Origin: Actinomadura mexicana
GTDB lineage: Bacteria > Actinomycetota > Actinomycetes > Streptosporangiales > Streptosporangiaceae
Direction of reading: 5' to 3'
DNA: 64,000 nt
NCBI RefSeq assembly: GCF_900188105.1
Contig: NZ_FZNP01000007.1
Location: 186,001 to 250,000 of the forward strand
The notes beneath the pieces were generated by a model that ran no database searches, had not been told where the DNA came from, and saw nothing but the letters and a program-made list of their open reading frames with translations. Position numbers and translations under genes: made by a program. Below, one piece after another: positions 1 to 7,425 of the stretch (position 1 is its first letter; every line of letters begins with the position of its first letter).

Positions 1-138
1 TGGACGAAGAACTACCGCACCGGCCTGGAGCTGTCCGACCCCGACGCGCTGACCCGGCGCTACGAGTACCACGACCCGATCTACACGCTGCCGGAGAGGG
101 GCCAGGACTGGTGGCGGCAGCGGTCGCAGATGGTCTGA
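1..138 (+). CDS. C-terminal end of an unrecognised protein (partial)
   Basis: The frame is open from the first base and closes with TGA at 136-138, giving the last 45 residues of a protein that begins outside the window. The tail is rich in aromatic and charged residues (YEYHDPIYTL, then DWWRQR). I can assign no family from it. The P450 gene that follows on the same strand starts 61 bases later behind its own candidate promoter, so shared function cannot be inferred. Confidence 0.6.
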   Translation, partial: WTKNYRTGLELSDPDALTRRYEYHDPIYTLPERGQDWWRQRSQMV

Positions 139-156
139 ACCGCCACGGCCGGGGCC

Positions 157-170
157 TTTACAATGTAGAT
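157..170 (+). promoter_or_regulatory. TTTACAATGTAGAT element upstream of the P450 gene
   Basis: This AT-rich 14-mer stands out in GC-rich DNA. It contains TACAAT (159-164), a good -10 hexamer, with CTGAAC at 135-140 as a possible -35 at 18 bases. It also contains the near-palindrome TACAATGTA. Almost the same 14-mer (one A/T change) lies upstream of the RNB ribonuclease gene at 17101-17114, so it may be a shared promoter or operator type. Function is inferred. Confidence 0.45.
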
Positions 171-199
171 CCGAAACATGGCGGAATAAGGTTGGACGG

Positions 200-1378
200 G
201 TGACCTTCAACCCGACCTCCCGTTTCCCGCTCGGCGCGTCGGTGACGGCCGCCGCCCTGGACGACGACCCGCACCCGCACCTGGCCCGGCTCCGCGAGCG
301 CGAGCCCGTCTCCTGGCTGCCCGCGCTGGGCGGCTGGCTGGTGACCGCCCGCGGCCCGGCACTGGAGGTCATGCGCGACGCGGCCGCCTACACCGTGGAC
401 GACCCGCGCTTCTCCACCGCGCAGGTCGTCGGGCCGAGCATGCTGTCGCTGGACGGCCCCGTCCACACGCGGCACCGCGACGCGTTCGCCCGGCCGTTCC
501 GGCCGGCGCGGACACGGGAGCGGTTCACCGCGTTCGTCCAGGCCGAGACCGACCGGCTCGTCGGCGCCCTGGCGCCGGCGGGCCGCGCCGAACTGCGCGG
601 CGAGCTGGCCGGGCCGCTCGCCGTCGCGGTCGTCACCGAGGCCCTCGGGCTGCACGGGGTGGACGCCGCGACCGTCCGCTCCTGGTACGGCGCGTTCGTG
701 GAGGCCGTCTCCGCCATCACCGCGGGCGGCGCGGCGACCCCGCACGCGGACGAGGCGTACCGGCTGCTGCGCGCCGCGGTCGAGGAGGCGATCACCGCGG
801 CCCGCCCCGGGTCGCTGCTGGCCGAGGCCGCCCGCGGCGACCTGCGCACCGCCGAGGTCGTCGCCAACGCCGCGATCCTGATGTTCGGCGGCATCGACAC
901 CACCGAAGGGATGATCGCCAACGCCGCGCTGCACCTGCTCGGGAACCCCGACCAGCTCCGGCTCGTCCTGGACGACCCGGAGCTGCTGCCCGCCGCCATC
1001 GAGGAGTCGCTGCGGCTGGAGCCCGCGGCCTCGGTCGTCGACCGCTACGCCGCCCGCGACGCCGAGCTCGGCGGGGCGGCGGTCCGGACGGGCGACCTCG
1101 TGCGGGTGTCGATCGCCGGCGCCAACCGCGACCCCTCGGTGTTCCCCGCCCCCGACCGCTTCGACGTGCGGCGCCGCAACGCCGCCGAGCACCTGGCGTT
1201 CGCGCACGGGCCCCACTTCTGCTTCGGCGCCCACCTGGCCCGGATGGAGACCCGCACCGCGCTCACCGCGCTGCTGGACCGCCTGCCCGGGCTGCGGCTC
1301 GATCCCTCCCGACCCGCCCGGCCGCACGGGCTGGTGTTCCGCAAGCCCCTGCGGCTGGACGTCCTCTGGGACGTGTGA
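200..1378 (+). CDS. Cytochrome P450
   Basis: A 392-residue heme monooxygenase of the soluble bacterial type, which inserts oxygen into an unknown substrate using electrons from a ferredoxin system. All P450 landmarks are present: the I-helix oxygen-activation motif GGIDTT at about 230-235, the ExxR pair E269/R272, and the heme loop FAHGPHFCFG with ligand Cys341. The I-helix has Gly where Ala is more usual before the GxDTT core. The GTG start has AAGG nine bases upstream. No ferredoxin or ferredoxin reductase gene is adjacent, so redox partners must come from elsewhere. The following DUF3616 gene lies 62 bases downstream and could be co-transcribed. Confidence 0.95.
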   Translation: MTFNPTSRFPLGASVTAAALDDDPHPHLARLREREPVSWLPALGGWLVTARGPALEVMRDAAAYTVDDPRFSTAQVVGPSMLSLDGPVHTRHRDAFARPFRPARTRERFTAFVQAETDRLVGALAPAGRAELRGELAGPLAVAVVTEALGLHGVDAATVRSWYGAFVEAVSAITAGGAATPHADEAYRLLRAAVEEAITAARPGSLLAEAARGDLRTAEVVANAAILMFGGIDTTEGMIANAALHLLGNPDQLRLVLDDPELLPAAIEESLRLEPAASVVDRYAARDAELGGAAVRTGDLVRVSIAGANRDPSVFPAPDRFDVRRRNAAEHLAFAHGPHFCFGAHLARMETRTALTALLDRLPGLRLDPSRPARPHGLVFRKPLRLDVLWDV

Positions 1379-1440
1379 GGGCCGATTCTGGACCGTTCCA
1401 TGCAGCACCTCGGGACGCGCGGCTGTGGGAGCATGCCTCA

Positions 1441-2508
1441 ATGATCGTGGAACGCCGGGTCGAGCTGCGCTTTCGCCAGGAGAGCCGTGAGGCCGAGACG
1501 CACGTCAACCTGTCCGCCGTGCGCCAGGACGGCCGCTGCCTGTGGGTGGCGGGCGACGAGACCGCCACCATCGAGCGGCTCACCGCCGTCACCGGCGAGG
1601 ACGGGCGCGTCACCGGCTACGGCGGGCAGGTGACGGTCGCCCTCGCCGACCTCGTCCCGCTCCCGGCCGGGGCCGACGAGGAGGCCGACATCGAGGGCCT
1701 CGCCCGCGCGGACGGGTGGCTGTGGGCGATCGGCTCGCACAGCCTCAAGCGCAAGAAGATCAAGCCGGGGAACGGCGACGCCAAGGCGCGCAAGCGCCTG
1801 GCCACCGTCGTGCGGGAGGACAACCGCTTCATCCTCGCCCGCATCCCCCTGGTCACCGGCGAGGACGGGCTGCCCGGCGCCGTCGCCGAGGACGGCGGCC
1901 GCACCGCGGCCGTCCTCGGCCTGGACCAGGACTCCATCGCCGACCTGCTGGCCGACGACCCGCACCTCAAGCCGTTCCTGCCCATCCCGAGCAAGGACAA
2001 CGGCCTGGACATCGAGGGCGTCGCCGTGCACGGCGACCGCCTCTACATCGGGCTGCGCGGGCCGGTGCTGCGCGGCTGGGCGGTACTGGTGGAGATCCGC
2101 CCCGCCCCGCACCCGAGGGACCCGCGGCGCCTGCGTGCGCTGCCCGTCGGCGACGACGGGCAGCCCTACCGCACCCACTTCCTGGACCTCGGCGGCCTCG
2201 GCGTCCGCGACCTGTGCCCGCACGGCGACGACCTGCTCGTGCTCACCGGGCCGAGCATGGACCTGGACGGCCCGGTGCGGCTCGTGCGCTGGGCGGGCGC
2301 GGCCCGCGCCGACGCCGGCGAGATCGTCACGGCCGACGAGCTGGAGGTCCTGGGCGAGCTTCCCCACGGCGACGGCGACGACCACGCCGAGGGCATCGCC
2401 GTGCTGGACGAGCCGGGCACCCGCCTTCTCGTCGTCTACGACAGCCCCGCCCCCGACCGGCTCACGGCGGACGGCGGCGTCCTCGCCGACGTCGTGGATC
2501 TCGGCTAG
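1441..2508 (+). CDS. DUF3616 domain-containing protein
   Basis: A 355-residue protein recognised as DUF3616, a family of unknown function with a beta-propeller-like look. Repeated strands and the phrase DIEGVAVHGDRLYIGLRGP near the middle resemble propeller blades, and a similar HAEGIAV stretch recurs near the end. There is no signal peptide or membrane segment, so it is probably cytoplasmic. I chose ATG 1441 with GGGAG nine bases upstream. A longer GTG form from 1375 would overlap the P450 stop and add residues unlike the family. It lies between the P450 and acyl-CoA dehydrogenase genes on the same strand, with no clear functional link. Confidence 0.85.
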   Translation: MIVERRVELRFRQESREAETHVNLSAVRQDGRCLWVAGDETATIERLTAVTGEDGRVTGYGGQVTVALADLVPLPAGADEEADIEGLARADGWLWAIGSHSLKRKKIKPGNGDAKARKRLATVVREDNRFILARIPLVTGEDGLPGAVAEDGGRTAAVLGLDQDSIADLLADDPHLKPFLPIPSKDNGLDIEGVAVHGDRLYIGLRGPVLRGWAVLVEIRPAPHPRDPRRLRALPVGDDGQPYRTHFLDLGGLGVRDLCPHGDDLLVLTGPSMDLDGPVRLVRWAGAARADAGEIVTADELEVLGELPHGDGDDHAEGIAVLDEPGTRLLVVYDSPAPDRLTADGGVLADVVDLG

Positions 2509-2590
2509 CGGGCCCCGAATAAGTGCTCGCTTTCACACTCTGCTTGGATGGGCCCGGTACGCGGCGGGTGTCGAGAGGGCGGGACAGAGC

Positions 2591-3808
2591 ATGATCGAAT
2601 GGTCCGAGGAAGACCTGATGATCCGGGACGCGGTGCGCGGCTGGATCGACGCGGAGGTCCGCCCGAGCCTGGACGCGCTGGAGTCGGGCGAGCTGCCGCC
2701 CTACGACCTGCTCCGCAGCCTCTACAAGACGTTCGGGATGGACGAGATGGCCCGCTCGTCCTTCCACGCCCGGCTGGCCCGGGAACGCGAGGGCGGCCCG
2801 GCTGACGCCGAGGGCTCCGGCGACGACCGGCCCGGCGGCGGCAACGCGGCGATGTCGATGCTGCCGATCATCGAGCTGTGCAAGGTCGCGCCCGGCCTGG
2901 TCTCGGCGATGGGCGTCGGACTCGGCCTCGCCGCCGGGACGATCATGAAGCGCGGCACGCCCGAGCAGAAGGAGCGCTGGGCGCTCCCGCTGCTCACCAT
3001 GGAGAAGGTCGGCGCCTGGGCGATCACCGAGCCGAACTCCGGGTCGGACGCGTTCGGCGGGATGCAGGCCACCGCGCGCAGGGACGGCGACGAGTACGTC
3101 ATCAACGGCGGCAAGACCTTCATCACCAACGGCCCCTACGCCGACACGATCGTCTTCTACTGCAAGCTCGACGACGGGGCCGCCCCGCGGGACCGGGAGA
3201 TCCTCACCTTCGTCCTCGACCGGGGCATGCCCGGCCTGGAGCAGAGCAAGCCGCTGCGCAAGATGGGGCTGCACTCCTCCCCCACCGGCGAGCTGTTCCT
3301 CGACGACGTGCGCGCGGGCGCCGACCGGCTCCTGGCCTCCGGCTCGCAGGGCGGCAGGGAGTCGGCCCGCCAGAACTTCGTCACCGAGCGCGCCGGCGTC
3401 GCCGCGATGGCCCTCGGCGTCATCGAGGAGTGCCTGAAGCTGTCGGTCGAGTACGCCAAGACCCGCGAGCTGTGGGGGCAGCGCATCGGCGACTTCCAGC
3501 TCATCCAGCTCAAGCTGGCGAAGATGGAGGTCGCGCGCCTCAACGTGCAGAACCTGGTGTTCCGGCACATCGAGATGCAGCGCGCCGGGCGCGCCCCGAC
3601 CCTGGCCGAGGCGTCGGCGATGAAGCTGTACGCCGCGCAGGCCGCCAGCGAGGTCGCGCAGGAGGCCGTGCAGCTGTTCGGCGGCAACGGCTACATGAGC
3701 GAGTACCGCGTGGAGCAGCTCGCCCGCGACGCCAAGTCCTTCCAGATCTACGCCGGCACCGACGAGATCCAGGTCACCCACATCGCCCGCGACCTGCTGT
3801 CGCGCTGA
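2591..3808 (+). CDS. Acyl-CoA dehydrogenase
   Basis: A 405-residue FAD enzyme that introduces an alpha-beta double bond into an acyl-CoA and passes electrons to ETF. The family signatures AITEPNSGSD (FAD/substrate loop) and FGGNGYMSEY near the C-terminus are present. The usual MCAD-type catalytic Glu in the YEGT motif is Ala388 here (YAGTDEIQ). A Glu is present instead in helix G (TERAGVA, Glu266), as in isovaleryl-CoA and long-chain dehydrogenases, so the enzyme should be active with the base at that site. An extra Gly/Asp-rich loop of about 20 residues sits near 70-88. ATG 2591 is preceded by GAGAGGG. The substrate is unknown. Confidence 0.93.
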   Translation: MIEWSEEDLMIRDAVRGWIDAEVRPSLDALESGELPPYDLLRSLYKTFGMDEMARSSFHARLAREREGGPADAEGSGDDRPGGGNAAMSMLPIIELCKVAPGLVSAMGVGLGLAAGTIMKRGTPEQKERWALPLLTMEKVGAWAITEPNSGSDAFGGMQATARRDGDEYVINGGKTFITNGPYADTIVFYCKLDDGAAPRDREILTFVLDRGMPGLEQSKPLRKMGLHSSPTGELFLDDVRAGADRLLASGSQGGRESARQNFVTERAGVAAMALGVIEECLKLSVEYAKTRELWGQRIGDFQLIQLKLAKMEVARLNVQNLVFRHIEMQRAGRAPTLAEASAMKLYAAQAASEVAQEAVQLFGGNGYMSEYRVEQLARDAKSFQIYAGTDEIQVTHIARDLLSR

Positions 3809-3878
3809 GCGCCCCGCGGCGTCCGTTCCACGCCGTCCCGTCCGCGAACTTCCGGGGCCGGGGCGGCGTCGAAAGGTG

Positions 3879-3908
3879 GAGGGCGGGTGAGGGCGATCGC
3901 CCGCCCTC
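3879..3908 (+). terminator. Possible terminator after the acyl-CoA dehydrogenase gene
   Basis: Nine-base arms (GAGGGCGGG at 3879-3887 and CCCGCCCTC at 3900-3908) enclose a loop that itself contains the palindrome GGGCGATCGCCC. There is no T-run, as is common in actinobacteria. It lies 70 bases after the stop and 54 bases before the FHA gene. Confidence 0.4.
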
Positions 3909-3962
3909 GGGCCCGACGGGCCTTTGTGGACAGCCGACGACGGGGACTGGATACTCACAGCT

Positions 3963-4502
3963 ATGGACGGTCAGCCCTCATTCCCGGTGAGAGCGTCCGA
4001 CACGGAACGGGACCGGGTGCTGCGCGTCCTCAGCGACCGCGTGGCCGAGGGCCGGATGTCGAACGAGACGTTCGAGCGCCGTGTGGACCAGGTGCTGCAG
4101 GCGCGCAGCAAGGCCGAGCTGGCCGACATCGTGCACGACCTGCCGGCCTCCAACCGCGTCGTGAACCGGCTGACCGGCCTCATCTCCTCGGTCTCGCAGG
4201 CGACCGCGCGGATCGAGGCGGCGTGGCGGGCCCCGCGACTGCCCCGGTTCATGCTCCCGCCGCGCGAGCTCGGCCGCATCGTCGTCGGCCGCGCCCCCGC
4301 CTGCCAGTTCATCCTCACCGACCTGACCGTCTCCCGGTTCCACGCCGAGATCCACCGCACGGACGAGGGCTGGATGATCTCCGATCTCGGGTCGATGAAC
4401 GGCACCCGCGTGAACGGGTACCGGCTGACCGGCCCGGCCCGCGTCCGGCCCGGCGACGAGGTCGGCTTCGGCAACTCCGCCTTCATCGTCACGGAGCCCT
4501 GA
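3963..4502 (+). CDS. DUF1707 and FHA domain protein
   Basis: A 179-residue cytoplasmic protein with two domains. Residues 8-60 are DUF1707, seen in RASDTERDRVL and the following EGRMSNETFERRVDQVLQAR. Residues 102-175 are a forkhead-associated domain with the canonical phosphothreonine-binding residues GR (109-110), SRFH (124-127) and NG (146-147). FHA domains bind phosphothreonine peptides, so this is a likely target or adaptor of a Ser/Thr kinase, none of which is encoded nearby. There is no convincing Shine-Dalgarno sequence. GATACT at 3950-3955, seven bases before the ATG, would place transcription at or next to the start codon, consistent with a leaderless mRNA. Confidence 0.88.
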   Translation: MDGQPSFPVRASDTERDRVLRVLSDRVAEGRMSNETFERRVDQVLQARSKAELADIVHDLPASNRVVNRLTGLISSVSQATARIEAAWRAPRLPRFMLPPRELGRIVVGRAPACQFILTDLTVSRFHAEIHRTDEGWMISDLGSMNGTRVNGYRLTGPARVRPGDEVGFGNSAFIVTEP

Positions 4503-4771
4503 CCCGTCCCGGGGCTTGACGTCATTGTCAGGTCTTCCTGTGGGCGGCGAGTGGCGCACCGAGTTCACCAGGAGAAGGCGACCAGGTCGGGCCGCTCGGC
4601 TCTGTGGCACGCTTCCGCGGCAAGGACGCCTGGGGACCAGAGGCGGTGCTGACCATCGGCGTCCGGGTACCTACCATGACGATGGACGGGTGGCCCTCGA
4701 AGCCTTCGATCCGCTGGACCGGCGCCGCCCTTGACGTTGTAAGGTTCCGCCGGCGCAGGAGGGGGGACGCC

Positions 4772-5689
4772 GTGGAGATCGGGTTCTCGGTGCCGGGGTC
4801 GGGAGCGTGGGCGATTCCGCGCAACCAGGTGACGGTGGCGCGGCGGGCCGAGGAGCTCGGCTACCGCTCGCTGTGGACGCTGCAGCGGGTGCTCAACCCC
4901 GCCGGGTCGCCCGACCGCACCTACCGCAACGTCCCCGACCCGCTGATCACCCTGGCCTACCTCGCCGCCCACACCACCCGGGCGCGGCTCGGCGTCGCGG
5001 TCGTGAACCTGCCTTTCTACGCGCCGCCGATCCTCGCCAAGCAGGCCGCCACCCTGGACCACGTCAGCGGCGGGCGCCTGGACCTCGGGCTCGGCATCGG
5101 CTGGATGCGGGAGGAGTTCGCCGCGGTCGGCGCCCCGATGGCGCGGCGCGGAGCCCGTGCCGAGGAGTTCATCGCCGCCCTGCGCGCCCTGTGGGCCGGC
5201 GGGCCCGGGGACGCGGCGCGGTTCCGGGGCGAGTTCTACGACATCCCGCCCGTGACCATGGACCCGCGCCCGCTCCAGCCGTCCGGGCCGCCGATCCTGC
5301 TGGGCGGCGGGGCCGAGCCCGCACTGCGGCGCGCGGGCCGGCTGGCGGAGGGCTGGGTCAGCTCCAGCCGCGCCGACCTCGCCGCGATCGGCCGCTCCGT
5401 CGAGGTGGTGCGGGAGGCGGCCGAGGAGGCCGGGCGGGACGCCCGCGCGCTGCGGTTCGTGTGCCGGGGCGCGATCCGGGTCCGCCCCGCGGGGCGGAAG
5501 GAGCGGCGCCCGCTCACCGGCTCGTTCGAGGAGATCCGCGGCGACTTCGGGGCGCTGGCGCGGCAGGGCGTCACCGAGCTGTTCGTCGACCTGAACTTCG
5601 ACCCCGAGATCACCGGGCCGGACACCGATCCGGACGCGTCGCTGGACCGCGCCCTGGAGGCGCTGGAGGCGTTCGCGCCCGGAGCCTGA
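4772..5689 (+). CDS. LLM-class F420-dependent oxidoreductase
   Basis: A 305-residue luciferase-like TIM-barrel protein. The start IGFSVPGSG, the stretch LDHVSGGRLDLGLGIGWMREEF and the phrase PPILLGGGAEPAL are typical of F420-dependent LLM oxidoreductases, so coenzyme F420 is the likely hydride carrier. The substrate cannot be read from the sequence. I chose GTG 4772 because AGGAGGGGGG lies just upstream and family members begin with this MEIGFS-like strand. A longer frame from 4604 encodes a Gly/Arg-rich N-terminus unlike the family. The 269 bases before the gene hold no other gene. Its stop abuts the stop of the convergent Lrp-type gene. Confidence 0.9.
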   Translation: MEIGFSVPGSGAWAIPRNQVTVARRAEELGYRSLWTLQRVLNPAGSPDRTYRNVPDPLITLAYLAAHTTRARLGVAVVNLPFYAPPILAKQAATLDHVSGGRLDLGLGIGWMREEFAAVGAPMARRGARAEEFIAALRALWAGGPGDAARFRGEFYDIPPVTMDPRPLQPSGPPILLGGGAEPALRRAGRLAEGWVSSSRADLAAIGRSVEVVREAAEEAGRDARALRFVCRGAIRVRPAGRKERRPLTGSFEEIRGDFGALARQGVTELFVDLNFDPEITGPDTDPDASLDRALEALEAFAPGA

Positions 5690-6130
5690 CTACAGGGGCG
5701 GCCGCCGCGCCTCCCAAGGCGTGCTGAGCACGACCGTGGTGCGCGTCGCGACGTTCGCGGAGGCGCGGATCTTCTGCAGCAGGTCCTCCAGCTCGTTCGG
5801 CGAGGCGACCCGGACCTTGAGGATGTAGCTCTCGTCCCCCGCCACCGAGTGGCACGCCTCGATCGCCTGCAGGTGCGCCAGCCGGTCGGGGGCGTCGTCG
5901 GGGGCGGCCGGGTCGATCGGCTTGATCGACACGAAGGCGGTCAGCGGCAGGCCGATCTGCCGGGTGTCGAGCTGGGCGGCGAAGCCCTTGATGACGCCGC
6001 GCTTCTGCAGCCGCCGGACGCGCTGGTGCACCGCCGACACCGACAGCCCCGTCTCCTTGGCCAGGTCGGTGAAACTCATCCGCCCGTCGTCGGCCAGCAG
6101 GGCCATGATCTGACGATCGATCTCCTCCAC
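5690..6130 (-). CDS. Lrp/AsnC family transcriptional regulator
   Basis: A 146-residue regulator. Residues 1-50 form the AsnC helix-turn-helix (DRQIMALLADDGRMSFTDLA, then GLSVSAVHQRVRRLQ). Residues 65-140 form the RAM ligand-binding and oligomerisation domain. Family members sense amino acids or related metabolites as octamers. The GTG start lacks a Shine-Dalgarno sequence, but TAGATT (6142-6137 on this strand) six bases upstream is a plausible -10, which suggests a leaderless transcript. The gene converges on the F420 oxidoreductase with abutting stop codons, so the regulatory target is not obvious. Confidence 0.92.
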   Translation of the reverse strand: MEEIDRQIMALLADDGRMSFTDLAKETGLSVSAVHQRVRRLQKRGVIKGFAAQLDTRQIGLPLTAFVSIKPIDPAAPDDAPDRLAHLQAIEACHSVAGDESYILKVRVASPNELEDLLQKIRASANVATRTTVVLSTPWEARRPPL

Positions 6131-6230
6131 GCGGGAAATCTAGCGCGCCGGGGCCCGTGCATGGGCCCCCGTTGGATCACGGATCGGCTTTCCCGTGGAG
6201 GCCGGGCACCGCCCGGGGCCCCGGCGGCAG

Positions 6231-6276
6231 CACCACCGGCGCGCGGAGCGCAGCACTACCGGCGCGCGGAGCGCAG
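6231..6276. repeat. 23-bp tandem duplication across the lacI stop codon
   Basis: Two 23-base units, 6231-6253 and 6254-6276, differ at one position. The inner unit encodes the last residues of the LacI protein and the outer unit spans and follows its stop codon. It looks like a recent tandem duplication of the gene's 3' end. Confidence 0.75.
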
Positions 6277-7278
6277 CGGCCCGCAGCTGCCGCGCACCAC
6301 CAGCTCCGTCGGCAGCAGGACGGGGCCTCCCCTGCCGCGCCGGGCGGGCTCGCGCAGCAGCAGCTCGCAGGCGCGGTAGCCGATGTCGTGGCCGGGCCTG
6401 GCCACGGCGGTCAGCGGCGGGTCGCACAGCTCCGCCCACGCGACGTCGTCCACCATCGCGATGGACACGTCGGCCGGCACCCGCAGGTCCAGTTCGCGGG
6501 CGACCAGGACGGCGGCCTCGCCGAGCAGGTGGCCGGCGGCCAGGACGGCGGTGACGTCCGCGCGGCGCTGCAGCAGCCCGGCGGCGGCCGCGTAGGCGGC
6601 GTCGCGGGCGGGGCGTGCGGCCACGACCAGGTCCTCCTCCACGGGCACGCCCAGTTGCGCCAGGGTGTCGCGGAACGCGCGCTCGCGCACGCCCGCCGGG
6701 CGGCCCGGCGGGCCGCCGAGGAACCCGATGCGGCGGTGCCCGAGCCCGGCGAGGTACTCGGCGAGGGCCCGCACGCCGCCCGCGTCGTCGGCCAGGACGG
6801 ACGGGATGTCGGGCAGCCCGGGCAGCACGCGGTCGGCGAACACGACGCTGGAGCACACCCGGGCCGCGGCGCGCCAGTCTGCCTCGTCCCCGGCGGGCAG
6901 CGCGATGATCCCGTCCACCCGCTGCTCGACGAGCCGGTCGACGATCTCGGCCTCGCGGGAGGGGTCGCCGTGCGCGGCGTCCACGATGACGTGCTCGCCG
7001 AGGGTGCGGGCGCAGGCCAGCACGCCCGCGACCACCTCGGCGCAGAACGGGTCGGTGACGTCGGGGACGACCAGGCCGATGCCGCCGCTGCGGCGCAGCT
7101 TCAGGCCACGTCCGAGGGCGCTCGGCCGGTAGTCCAGCTCGCGGGCCGCGGCCAGCACCCGCTCGCGGGCCGCGGCGCTCGCCGAGCCCGTCCCGGACAG
7201 CACCCGCGAGACCGTGGCGATGCCGACGCCCGCCGCCGCGGCCACGTCCTTGATCGTCGCCGACCGCCGTTCCGCCAT
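6256..7278 (-). CDS. LacI family transcriptional regulator of the sugar ABC locus
   Basis: A 340-residue repressor with an N-terminal LacI helix-turn-helix (TIKDVAAAAGVGIATVSRVL) and a periplasmic-binding-like sugar domain (IGLVVPDVTDPFCAEVV at the start of the domain). ATG 7278 is chosen because AAAGGGG lies ten bases upstream; a GTG at 7299 would add seven residues. It diverges from the UgpC-type ATPase gene at 7426. The 147 bases between hold two operators of the classic LacI form (TGGAAACGTTTCCA), so it most likely represses both itself and the transporter until a sugar binds. The sugar is unknown. The C-terminus overlaps a 23-base tandem duplication. Confidence 0.93.
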   Translation of the reverse strand: MAERRSATIKDVAAAAGVGIATVSRVLSGTGSASAAARERVLAAARELDYRPSALGRGLKLRRSGGIGLVVPDVTDPFCAEVVAGVLACARTLGEHVIVDAAHGDPSREAEIVDRLVEQRVDGIIALPAGDEADWRAAARVCSSVVFADRVLPGLPDIPSVLADDAGGVRALAEYLAGLGHRRIGFLGGPPGRPAGVRERAFRDTLAQLGVPVEEDLVVAARPARDAAYAAAAGLLQRRADVTAVLAAGHLLGEAAVLVARELDLRVPADVSIAMVDDVAWAELCDPPLTAVARPGHDIGYRACELLLREPARRGRGGPVLLPTELVVRGSCGPLRSARR

Positions 7279-7334
7279 CCGCGCGCCGCCCCTTTCCACC
7301 CGTTTCGATCATCTTCTCACGATGACGTCTCCCC

Positions 7335-7348
7335 TGGAAACGATTCCA
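7335..7348. promoter_or_regulatory. LacI-type operator O1
   Basis: TGGAAACGATTCCA is a 14-base inverted repeat with one imperfect pair and the central CG typical of LacI/GalR family operators. It lies 56 bases upstream of the lacI start, in a position to control lacI. Confidence 0.75.
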
Positions 7349-7399
7349 TGATGTTTACTCCAGCCAATACGACATATCCCCTGCTCGGCGGGGGAACGG

Positions 7400-7413
7400 T
7401 GGAAACGTTTCCA
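7400..7413. promoter_or_regulatory. LacI-type operator O2
   Basis: TGGAAACGTTTCCA is a perfect 14-base palindrome, 65 bases centre-to-centre from the first operator and 12 bases upstream of the ATPase start codon. Two operators at this spacing would allow cooperative or looped binding. Confidence 0.8.
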
Positions 7414-7425
7414 AAAGGGGTTCGG

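Noticed and set aside
4513..4535. TTGACGTCATTGTCAGG as promoter or operator of the F420 gene
   Set aside because: No -10 lies at a suitable distance, it is about 240 bases from the start codon, and the inverted symmetry is weak.
4604..4771. N-terminal extension of the F420-dependent oxidoreductase
   Set aside because: The added residues have no family similarity, and a strong ribosome site precedes GTG 4772.
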